Origin: GCA-2715645 sp042095375
Lineage (GTDB): Bacteria > Bacteroidota > Bacteroidia > Cytophagales > MED-G16
Assembly: GCA_042095375.1 (NCBI GenBank)
Contig: JBELBJ010000001.1
Coordinates: 1 to 64,000, forward strand
DNA: 64,000 nucleotides
Direction of reading: 5' to 3'
Below are positions 9,101 through 17,200 of the stretch, piece by piece; positions within the stretch are counted from its first letter, which is position 1; every line of letters begins with the position of its first letter. Position numbers and translations under genes: made by a program. The notes under the pieces are model-generated. The model was not told where the DNA came from. It searched no databases and was given only the letters and a program-made list of their open reading frames with translations.

Positions 9101-12100
9101 TTATCTATGGATGCAATAACATTCGCACTATTAGACAAAACTGATGAGCTCATAGCAGTGCCTATAACTTTTGTAACAAGTTTTGATCCACCCCCGGTAT
9201 CAGTATTTCCAACTATGATTTGATTAATACCTATACATTGAATTGTGTTTATATTTTGAGTATTATGTACCCAATTAGGCTGATTATCATCCATATATTG
9301 TAATACGTCTTCTCTTTGACCCCCTAACGTTTTTGCTGTTAGTCGAATTGTTCCATTTTCTGCAATTAACCTTGGATTGCCTTCACCTTCTAATGGCTCC
9401 CACTTTCCATCAAGATCCAAATCAAATTTACCACCCTGATTGAATTCATCTTGATTTTGCCAATGTTGAATATTAAAATAAAGTAATAAATCATTATCAA
9501 AATATATTTGGATACCTTCATCAAAAGATTCTAATTCTAGTGATAGTCTGCAATTATCATAATTAATATTTTGTTGCATAAACTGTTTAATTCTAATTGT
9601 ATCTAATATTTCTCCACCATTAGGCTTATCAACATTAACTCTTTTTACTCCTATTGGTATTTTTCTCATAATAACACCAGCAGCTCCCCCACCTCCTTGT
9701 TGAGGTTCAATTAAAATAGATTTATCGACTGAGAGATTAACTCTTGGCACATTTTCATTAATTATGGTAATAGTTTCTCTCTGAACACCGTCCTCAATAC
9801 CATTTGCTACTTGATCAATATCTAAAATAACTGTTTCATCTAACTCAACTAGGTTATCAGCTATTGCTGTGATAGTTATAGATCCAGTGGTTTGACCAGA
9901 AGGTATAAATATTTGAGTAGAAGACATATTGTAATCAGCACCTCCAACTGCTGCGGTACCTGAAGCGGCTAAAGTGATCGTAACTCCTAAATTATTTTGA
10001 TTTGATGGATTACTAAGGGTTGCAGTAGCTATAGAGACTCCACCAGCTTCTGCAATACTTGCATTATTAACCGATAATATTACAAGAGGAGGGTCATTAT
10101 CTCTTATAGTTATAGTTTCTTGTTGAGTTCCAACTTCAATTGCATTGGTTACCTGATCAATATCCGCAATTATTGTTTCATCTGGCTCATCAATATTATC
10201 ATCAACAGAAGTGGCAGTTACTATTGCAGATAATTGACCTGCAGGAATTGTTATTGTAGTTGATGAGATCGTATAATCCACTCCTCCTCCAGATGCATTA
10301 CCAGAAAGAACTAAGTTTACAGTTACATCTCTAGAAGATGCGCGATTTATAGTTGCTCTTAATGTTGAAACATCAGCATTTTCTCTCATAACTGCATTAA
10401 CTAGAGACAATACAACTGTTGGAGTATCATCATCATCTGTAATGGTTATTGTCTTTTGTTGTGTACCATTTTCAGTTCCATTTGTTACCTGGTTAATATC
10501 TAAAATGATTGTTTCATCAAGCTCATCAATAAGGTCTTGTACTGCAGTAACTGTAGTATTTCCAGTAGTTTGTCCTGCTGCAATCGTAATCGTGTTTGAT
10601 GCTAAAGTATAGTCTGTACCTCCTCCTGCAGCGGTTCCAGTAGCAGCTAAAGTTACTGTAACCTGTTGTGAGGTAAGATTGCTAAGAGTTGCGGTTACTG
10701 TAGATGACCCAGCAGCTTCAGCTATAGTTGCATTGTTTACTGATAGCGTTACCGATGGAGGATCATCGTTATCCAAGATGGTAATCGTCTTTTGTTGCGT
10801 TCCGGCCTCAACCGCATTATTAACTTGATCTATATCTATAATTACAGTTTCATCAGGTTCATCAATAAGATCCTCTACTGCAGTAACTGTAGTAGTTCCT
10901 GTAGTTTGTCCTGCTACAATCGTAATCGTGTTTGATGCTAAAGTATAGTCTGTACCTCCTCCAGTAGCTGTTCCACTAGCAGCCAAAGTAACTGTTACAT
11001 CTGCGTTATGAACCTCTGAAAGTGTTGCTGTAACAGTAGAAACTACACCATTTTCACCAATGGAAGCTGCACTTACTGAAAGTGATACCGTTGGCACTTC
11101 AATAATTGTTAAAGTAATATCTTCAGTGGTCGCTAGGCGATTTACTGTTCCCCATCCACCTAATCCTTCACTAAATGCGGGCCATACATTTGGATTACTA
11201 TAATTATTATTACCCCATGGTTTTCCACCATTGTTCTCTGTAAAATGAGGAAATTCGTTAACCTTATCTTGGTAATGACCAATCCATCTAGTGTTTACTT
11301 TAGAATCTACCCAAGCGTTTTCTTCTATAGTTGTAACTTCTGCTAAATACCCTCCTTTTGATATTGCATAATCTCTCGCATCTGACCAACTTTTTGTATC
11401 GCTACAATCAAAATAGCTATGACCTTGATATATACCTAAATGAGCATAACAAGATCCAGGTATATTAGTAATATTTGGATTATCTACTTCCATAACGTGT
11501 CCCCTTTTTCTGTTATTTGAAAGTTGAAGATCATTCCAATATTCATCCCCTCTTAATTCAACAACATCTTCACCTCCACCTCCTGCATTATTTGGTTCAC
11601 CAGAAGACCAACTATGAAAAGGAACAGCCCTAATTATTACTGTTTCGTTATCATCATTAGCATTATCAGCAACTCCAGTAATGGTAAAAGATCCAGTAGT
11701 ACTTCCTTGAGGTATAGTTATTGTCATCCCAGTTTCACCATTTCCAGTTTTAATACTTGAATTTGATCCAGCAGTAAAAGAATAATCGGTTCCAAGGGTT
11801 GTACTTGCTGTACCACTAGCATATATGGTAAGTGCAATATCTTGTTTTGCTGGATTTGCAACTGTAGCAGTTAGAGTTACCACCCCACCAGCTTCAGCAA
11901 CCGTTGGAGAACTAAGAGATAAAGTTACCTCCTGAGAATCATCATCTGTGATAGTAATAGTTTTCTGCTGCGTTCCATTTTCAGCTGCGTTCACTACATA
12001 ATCGATATCTAATATTACAGTTTCACTTCCCTCTCCAATAATATCCTGAACTGAAGTGACTGTTGTCGTTCCAGTAGTTTGTCCTGCGGGTATTGTAATG

Positions 12101-13530
12101 CTTGTAGAAGCCAAATTGTAATCCGTGCCTCCACCAGTTGCCGTACCTGAAGTGGCAAGACCAACCGTGACGTTATTAGCAAGTGTTGAGCTTAAAGTTG
12201 CTGTTACAGTAGAAACCACACCATTTTCACCGATTGAAACTGGATTTACTGAAAGTGTTACAGTAGGAAGAGCAATTCCCCAAACTTGGACGCTTCCTTT
12301 TGCACCATTCCACTTAAAGTTTCCAATCGCTACTCTATTTCCTAAATCATTAAGCTGAACAGAATTCCCAAATTTAGCACCGCTTACTGCATCCTCAATA
12401 TCTGAAACGAAAAGAACCCAGGCACTACCATTCCATTGAAATACCCTTACTTCACCTTTTGCTGCATTTGCTTCTGGTGCTCCTATTGCAAGTTTTGTTC
12501 CATCAGCATTTAATGAAACTGAATACCCACTTTCATCTCCTGCCGCCTGACCATCAATTTCTGCACCCATTGAGGCCCAAGCGCTACCATTCCATTTAAA
12601 TACTCTTGTGTGTCCTTTAGCATTATCGTGAGCTTTGGCTCCAATAGCCAACGTGTTTCCATCTTTACTTAGTGAAACTGAATACCCAAAACCATCATTT
12701 GCTGCAATTCCATCAATATCAGATCCCATTAGATCCCATGAGTTCCCATTAATTTTGTATACCCTTACATGACCTTTTGCTCCGTCATGCCCCGTTGCTC
12801 CAACAGCTAGAATAGTTCCATCTCCATTTAAATCTATAGACGATCCAAAAATATCAGCATTTGCAATCCCAACAATATCTGCGCCGAGTTGAGGCCAATT
12901 ATTTCCATCTTTTTTGTATACTCTTACTAATCCTTTTTTATTATTTGAACTACCAGTATTACCATCATCACCAATTGCTCCACTCGCTACTACTGTTCCA
13001 TCATCATTAATTGCGACACTATAACCAAATTTATCTCTAGTTCCTGTGCCACCAATTGACTTTTGTAAAGAAAAAGCAGATGGATTCCAAATTTGATGAA
13101 AAGAACCTACTTTATAAATGTAGATATATCCTGTCTTAGGATTAGCTACCCAAGAACCTCCAACAAATGTTTGTCCGTCGTTACTGATTGCAGCAGCTCT
13201 ACCAAAATTTTCAGAAAGAGAACCAAATCCTACCATCCCTCCTCCTGGGTTTGGTTTTTTTATCCAATCATTGCCATCCCATTCTTTTATTGTCAACGAC
13301 CCACAACCTGAAACACAATTAGATCGAGTTGAATAAGGCGCGCTAAAAAATACTATATTACCATCACCACTAATTCCTGTTTGCCATCCAACCTGTCCAT
13401 TTGCCTGACTACCATTGATACTTGATCCAAGCCTACCCCAAGTTTGAGCTTGAGAAAAAGAATAATGCGATGACAAGAAAGAAATTATCATCACAATTAA
13501 AAAACTATGTATTTTAAATGTTGAATTCAA
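6187..13530 (-). CDS. Giant secreted T9SS type B protein: FG-GAP-like propeller, nine Calx-beta domains, C-type-lectin inserts
   Basis: The 2447-residue protein has a signal peptide (about 1-26). Residues about 45-420 hold roughly seven propeller-like repeats (FGYSVSLSKDGNTLAIGA type). Nine Calx-beta domains fill about 422-1925. Three of them host inserts: lectin-like blocks at about 635-800 and 1766-1912, and an unrecognised block at about 1276-1449 flanked by Gly runs. Two Asp-rich thrombospondin-3-like calcium regions lie at about 1927-2017 and 2127-2220. The last ~107 residues (FSPNSDGVNDTW, FNRWGEKVYE, LPEGTYYYIIDLGDG) are the gliding-motility/CHU C-terminal sorting domain. It is probably a calcium-stabilised surface adhesin. 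The start is TTG, sharing TTGA with the tetR stop, which suggests translational coupling; no ATG lies closer. Confidence 0.9.
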   Translation of the reverse strand: MNSTFKIHSFLIVMIISFLSSHYSFSQAQTWGRLGSSINGSQANGQVGWQTGISGDGNIVFFSAPYSTRSNCVSGCGSLTIKEWDGNDWIKKPNPGGGMVGFGSLSENFGRAAAISNDGQTFVGGSWVANPKTGYIYIYKVGSFHQIWNPSAFSLQKSIGGTGTRDKFGYSVAINDDGTVVASGAIGDDGNTGSSNNKKGLVRVYKKDGNNWPQLGADIVGIANADIFGSSIDLNGDGTILAVGATGHDGAKGHVRVYKINGNSWDLMGSDIDGIAANDGFGYSVSLSKDGNTLAIGAKAHDNAKGHTRVFKWNGSAWASMGAEIDGQAAGDESGYSVSLNADGTKLAIGAPEANAAKGEVRVFQWNGSAWVLFVSDIEDAVSGAKFGNSVQLNDLGNRVAIGNFKWNGAKGSVQVWGIALPTVTLSVNPVSIGENGVVSTVTATLSSTLANNVTVGLATSGTATGGGTDYNLASTSITIPAGQTTGTTTVTSVQDIIGEGSETVILDIDYVVNAAENGTQQKTITITDDDSQEVTLSLSSPTVAEAGGVVTLTATVANPAKQDIALTIYASGTASTTLGTDYSFTAGSNSSIKTGNGETGMTITIPQGSTTGSFTITGVADNANDDNETVIIRAVPFHSWSSGEPNNAGGGGEDVVELRGDEYWNDLQLSNNRKRGHVMEVDNPNITNIPGSCYAHLGIYQGHSYFDCSDTKSWSDARDYAISKGGYLAEVTTIEENAWVDSKVNTRWIGHYQDKVNEFPHFTENNGGKPWGNNNYSNPNVWPAFSEGLGGWGTVNRLATTEDITLTIIEVPTVSLSVSAASIGENGVVSTVTATLSEVHNADVTVTLAASGTATGGGTDYTLASNTITIVAGQTTGTTTVTAVEDLIDEPDETVIIDIDQVNNAVEAGTQQKTITILDNDDPPSVTLSVNNATIAEAAGSSTVTATLSNLTSQQVTVTLAATGTAAGGGTDYTLASNTITIAAGQTTGNTTVTAVQDLIDELDETIILDINQVTNGTENGTQQKTITITDDDDTPTVVLSLVNAVMRENADVSTLRATINRASSRDVTVNLVLSGNASGGGVDYTISSTTITIPAGQLSAIVTATSVDDNIDEPDETIIADIDQVTNAIEVGTQQETITIRDNDPPLVILSVNNASIAEAGGVSIATATLSNPSNQNNLGVTITLAASGTAAVGGADYNMSSTQIFIPSGQTTGSITITAIADNLVELDETVILDIDQVANGIEDGVQRETITIINENVPRVNLSVDKSILIEPQQGGGGAAGVIMRKIPIGVKRVNVDKPNGGEILDTIRIKQFMQQNINYDNCRLSLELESFDEGIQIYFDNDLLLYFNIQHWQNQDEFNQGGKFDLDLDGKWEPLEGEGNPRLIAENGTIRLTAKTLGGQREDVLQYMDDNQPNWVHNTQNINTIQCIGINQIIVGNTDTGGGSKLVTKVIGTAMSSSVLSNSANVIASIDNPISKDITVNLITDGLASNGSDYDIVSNSLTISAGSLSSSTSIVMKDDGVYDANENILVGISSVTNANTSIARPGSSLGFVTINIADAAFGAPEVSMTLDKSIIPESGGISVLSFNLDEFVADNVSISLSTSGTATGAGVDYTLLSPVIIPAGQLTTRVNLKAIEDLIDENNETVIVDISSVTNADEMGTQQVAINIIDNDNPPVSLSLFVDKDTISEYNETATVTARLSAVYDQDYNVKLNLAGSATERVDYNVDSITITIPKGTISGNFKINSINDLIDDNSEVVNVNSNNYVNWSNTHPDDAGVLQNFAYMYINPNGPWADDVDGFSAKHILEYDSLLTNLVNYDYLGQHSGHSYFVSKTTSSWSDAKISAQLAGGNLAIIKSYQENKLLDTMTTNLLGNNTTPAWIGLYQDTSDSSYSEPAGGWKWIDGSYLQDIDQVSITIYDVIFDNDSDGVIDRIDVDDDNDGILDEFEFTLDDDGDGIPNHFDLDVDDDGCFDVIEAGFTDGDGDGILGDSPVTVDSIGRVISGIDGYTEPVDQDFNLVYDYKEKGSSISIINQPKHIRVIEAQDSIVNIETISDGSAGYLWQVSKDTGKTWEFLASQTSSYYVENAHLDYNGRIFRVFVSTPSFPCGATIESDTFTITVLPDYERDGIPDEIDLDDDNDGILDTEEGIGDLDGDGIPNYFDLDSDGDDCFDVIEAGFADEDNDGVLGNSPVQVDSEGKVTGTSDGYTLPVDNNFNGTKDYLEPGIEIEILSLFELYNFLVEFDTLVLNTEINTGDFIYEWQESKDLGLSWSTISDTLIDGVNYKGINSSELKIYPLEMYMHTYRYKLIIRNSGFICGATITTDESILEVYDKELHVPTGFSPNSDGVNDTWRIARLQIYPNNIVKVFNRWGEKVYEKKGYYNEWDGTNIFNSFSSNNIPFLSTLDASPKNTVGNKLPEGTYYYIIDLGDGSEIIKGYVYIKR
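7795..8235 (-). other. Second permuted C-type-lectin-like insert inside a Calx-beta domain
   Basis: This encodes residues about 1766-1912 of the giant protein. The order is NYVNWSNTHPDD...WADD (normally the C-terminal half of a C-type lectin) followed by GHSYFVS...SWSDA...GGNLAII...WIGLYQD...GGWKWIDGSYL (normally the N-terminal half). The Calx-beta strands DNSEVVNVN and QVSITIYDV flank it. Confidence 0.65.
9184..9705 (-). other. Unrecognised domain inserted in a Calx-beta domain between Gly-rich linkers
   Basis: This encodes residues about 1276-1449. Host strands before (VNLSVDKSILIEP) and after (SANVIASIDNP) look like the first two strands of one Calx-beta unit. The insert is bounded by QQGGGG and GGGS runs. 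It is rich in Asn, Gln and Asp, with features such as FDNDLLLYFNIQHW and FDLDLDGKWEP. I do not recognise its family. Confidence 0.5.
10581..10962. repeat. 46-base exact direct repeat within Calx-beta coding sequence
   Basis: Bases 10581-10626 and 10917-10962 are identical over 46 bases, 336 bases (112 codons, one Calx-beta unit) apart. Similarity continues on one side with a single mismatch. This indicates recent duplication or gene conversion between neighbouring repeats, and a spot where the gene could gain or lose a domain in frame. Confidence 0.85.
11131..11628 (-). other. First permuted C-type-lectin-like insert inside a Calx-beta domain
   Basis: This encodes residues about 635-800. It begins with the usual lectin C-terminal signature (SWSSGEPNNAGGGGEDVV, then YWNDL and HVMEV). 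It continues with the usual N-terminal part (GHSYFDCSDTKSWSDA, GGYLAEVTTIEENAW, WIGHYQD). It lies between the Calx-beta strands DDNETVIIRAV and DITLTIIEV. Confidence 0.65.
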
Positions 13531-14126
13531 TTTTTTAATTTTTTATATTCTTCAAGGCCTCTAGAAGTTAAAATCCCTCTCATAAAATGATCAAAAAATT
13601 CTAACTGAACTTTTCTAAAATCATAGTTTTGATAAGGAAATACATCTTGATCAAAAGCGATTTCCATTTCTTCGATTCTAAGCTTTGAAAGAATAACTTC
13701 ATTGACTTCTTCTCTAATAAAACCTTCCTTCTTACCTCTTTGAATATTCTCAGCAAGACCTTTAAGAAATATCTTGTTTTTATATTCTTTTATAATATTA
13801 TCTAATGTAGGGTAATACTTTTTAACATCCTTTACATATAAAGGATTCATATCATTAATTGTTGACCTAAAAAATTTAGAAAGTTTGATAGAAAATTCAA
13901 TAGAATTCTTACAAGTATTTTTTAACCTAGTGATTTCAGAAATGATTCCAGAAAAATAAAAGTTTATAGATTCAGTGGCAATGCTTTCTTTATCTTGAAA
14001 ATATTTATAAATAGTTTTTTTTGACATGCCGAGTTCATTAGAAATATTATCCATGGTAACACCTCGAAGACCATATGTTCTAAAAAGATTATCAGATTTG
14101 TTAATTATTTTCTGTTTTACAGTCAT
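13527..14126 (-). CDS. TetR/AcrR-family transcriptional regulator
   Basis: The 199-residue protein has an N-terminal helix-turn-helix (residues about 8-52; GLRGVTMDNISNELGMSKKT then IYKYFQDKES), the classic TetR DNA-binding segment. A helical ligand-binding and dimerisation domain of the size usual for the family follows. The stop overlaps the TTG start of the giant gene by four bases (TTGA), and the TolC/MFP/RND operon lies beyond that gene on the same strand. Regulators of this family next to RND pumps usually repress them and themselves. An inverted repeat four bases upstream of the ATG (14130-14157), matched upstream of tolC, fits that role. The inducer is unknown. Confidence 0.92.
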   Translation of the reverse strand: MTVKQKIINKSDNLFRTYGLRGVTMDNISNELGMSKKTIYKYFQDKESIATESINFYFSGIISEITRLKNTCKNSIEFSIKLSKFFRSTINDMNPLYVKDVKKYYPTLDNIIKEYKNKIFLKGLAENIQRGKKEGFIREEVNEVILSKLRIEEMEIAFDQDVFPYQNYDFRKVQLEFFDHFMRGILTSRGLEEYKKLKN

Positions 14127-14129
14127 TAT

Positions 14130-14157
14130 GGAAACTATTTGAGTGTATATCGTTTCT
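14130..14157. promoter_or_regulatory. Candidate TetR operator upstream of tetR (28-bp inverted repeat)
   Basis: GGAAAC-N16-GTTTCT begins four bases upstream of the tetR ATG. It lies just downstream of a -7-like TATCTTTG element (minus strand, 14168-14175), so it would cover the transcription start. The arms and spacing match the inverted repeat before tolC (6091-6118). No good -33 element is visible. Autorepression is inferred. Confidence 0.4.
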
Positions 14158-14275
14158 AAAATTCTAACAAAGATAAGAAATCTAAACTTTTATAAAAATC
14201 TAGTTATTTGTTAAATTTTAGTACAAAAATATGGATATGAATTAAAAAAAATTATTTTTGTTTTTTAGATGACAA

Positions 14276-17200
14276 ATGATATCATTTTTTAAAAAATCCC
14301 ATAAATTCTTTTTTGTTGTAGAGCATACAAATATTTTACAAAAATCAGATATAAATAAGCTAAAATGGCTTTTTGATAATTCAGAGTTAATCAAATCAAA
14401 ATCCATAAAAGGTAATTTCATAGGGCCTATAAAAGAAATGATTACTCCATGGAGCACTAATGCTGTTGAAATTGCTGAAAATATAGAAATCAAATCAATA
14501 TCAAGAATTGAAAAATTGATAAAAAAAGAAGATGGATCTATTATTGACCCAATGTTAGAACAGATCTATAATAACCCCAATCAAAAGATTTTTTATATAG
14601 AAAGAAAAGCTGAAGAAATTTTAGAAGTAAAAGATTTAAAAAAATATAATGAAAAAGAAGGATTAGCATTAAATCAAGAAGAAATTAAATATCTTGAAAA
14701 CGTTAGTAAAAAAATTAAAAGAAAACTTACTGATAGTGAAGTATTTGGTTTCTCTCAAGTAAACTCTGAACATTGTAGACATAAAATTTTTAATGGAACC
14801 TTTATAATTGATAATAAAAAGAAGTCTGATTCTTTATTTGATTTAATAAAAAAGACATCAAAAAAAAATAAAAATGAAATTGTATCGGCATACAAAGACA
14901 ATGTTGCTTTTGTTAATGGTCCTGAAATTGAACTTTTTTCAACAAAAAGAAAAGAAATAGCTGATTTTTATAAAACTTCAAAAATAAAATCAGTTTTATC
15001 ATTAAAAGCAGAAACACATAATTTCCCAACTACCGTGGAACCATTTAGTGGAGCAGCTACAGGCTCTGGAGGAGAGATAAGAGATAGGATGGCTGGTGGA
15101 CAAGCTAGTTTTCCACTAGCAGGAACAGCTGTTTACATGACCTCATATCCCAGACTGATAAAATCTAATCCGTGGGAAAAAAAAATAACTGAAAGAAAAT
15201 GGTTGTATCAAAGCCCTCTTGATATTTTGATTAAAGCATCCAATGGTGCAAGTGACTATGGAAACAAATTTGGGCAACCCTTAATTTGTGGAAGTGTTTT
15301 AACCTTTGAACACGAAGAAAATAAACTTTCTCATGGCTATGATAAAGTTATTATGATGGCTGGCGGAATTGGCTTTGGAAATAAAATAAATAGTATAAAA
15401 AAGAAAATAAAAAAAGGAGATTGTATTGTAGTACTCGGAGGAGATAATTATAGGATTGGCATGGGCGGAAGTTCAGTTTCATCTGTTGCAACAGGAGAAT
15501 ATGGAAATAAAATAGAACTTAACGCAGTTCAAAGAGCAAATCCAGAAATGCAAAAAAGAGCTTTTAATGTAATTAGAGCATTGGGAGAAGAGAATATTAA
15601 TCCTATTCTTTCCATACATGATCATGGAGCTGGAGGTCATTTAAATTGTCTTTCAGAGCTACTAGAAGACTCAGGTGGAGTTATAAATATCAAAAACCTA
15701 CCTATTGGAGATCCCACACTCTCAGAAAAAGAAATAATTGGCAATGAATCTCAGGAAAGAATGGGCTTGATCATCAAAAAAAAGGATTTGAATAAGATTG
15801 CTCTTATAGCAAAAAGAGAAAGATCTCCCTTTTATCATGTTGGTATGGCAACTGAAGATAATAAACTTATTTTTAAAGGTATTAAAGAAAAAAATCCAAT
15901 TGATTTGTCTGTTGACGATTTCTTTGGATCATCACCAAAAACTATTATAAAAGATAAAACAATACATAATAATTACGAACCCCCAAAATATCATCAAACC
16001 AATTTAATAAAATATTTAGAAAATGTATTATCAATAGAATCTGTGGCTTGTAAAGATTGGCTTACCAATAAAGTTGATAGATGCGTTACTGGAAAAGTAG
16101 CTAAACAACAATGTGCAGGAGAAATTCAGCTTCCTTTAAATAATGTATCTGTAATGGCATTAGATTTTAAATCGTTAAAAGGTGTAGCCACAAGCATTGG
16201 ACATGCTCCAGTAATGTCACTAATTGATGAAAAAACTGGATCTAAAATAGCTATTCTAAAAGCTTTAACCAATATTATTTGGGCTCCCCTTACAAAAAAA
16301 CTAAGTGGAATAAGTCTAAGTGCCAATTGGATGTGGCCTTGTAAAAACTCAGGTGAAGACACAAGATTATTTAATGCTGTAAAAGCAATAAGTGATTTTG
16401 CAATATCTCTTGGAATAAACATTCCTACTGGAAAAGATTCATTATCAATGACTCAAAAATATCCTGATGGAAAATCTGTTCAATCTCCTGGAACCGTTAT
16501 AATATCAGCTATAGGAGAAGTAAATAATATCAATTCTGTAATAAGCCCAAATGTAAAATACAAACTCGATACAGAATTAATTTATATTGGCACATCAAAA
16601 AATTTATCTTTAGCAGGTAGTGCATTTTCCCAAACTCAAGGAAATATTGGTGGTGAATTGCCTGAACTTTATAATAGTGATTATATAAAAACACTATTTA
16701 ATTCTATTCAAAAGCTAATTAATGAAAAAAAGATTCTCTCTGGTCATGATATTTCATCAGGTGGATTTATAACATCCATATTAGAAATGAATTTTTCTAA
16801 TAAAAATTATGGAATGGAATTGGATTTGAAAGATTTTAAAGAGAATGATTTAATTAAAATTTTATTTAATGAATCACCAGGGATAATACTTCAAGTTGAT
16901 TCTAAAACAGCAAATGAATTAAAAAGATCAAAACTAAAAATTATCAAATTAGGAAAACCAATATCTAATAGATCTTTAACTATCAATTATAATAATTCTC
17001 AAATTAAACTTGATATTGATTATTTTAGAGATAAATGGTACAAGACATCACACTTACTTGATAACTTTCAAACTAAGAAAGAATATAGTAAACTCAGGTT
17101 TGAGAATTATAAAAAACAGCCTCTAAAATATTCTTTTCCAAAAAATTTTGATGGGATAATTTCGAATTTAGAACTATATAATAACACAAAGCATTACAAA

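Noticed and set aside
10400..11100. CRISPR-like direct repeats in the Calx-beta region
   Set aside because: The repeats are coding, in frame, and about 336 bases apart with similar sequence between them; this is protein domain repetition.
7795..11628. Lectin-type inserts as the variable target of a diversity-generating retroelement
   Set aside because: No reverse transcriptase, no template repeat and no adenine-biased variable copy is present anywhere in the window.
12125..12358. Plus-strand open frame of 77 codons within the giant gene
   Set aside because: It lies opposite well-supported Calx-beta and propeller codons and has no recognisable family or start signal; it is a shadow frame.
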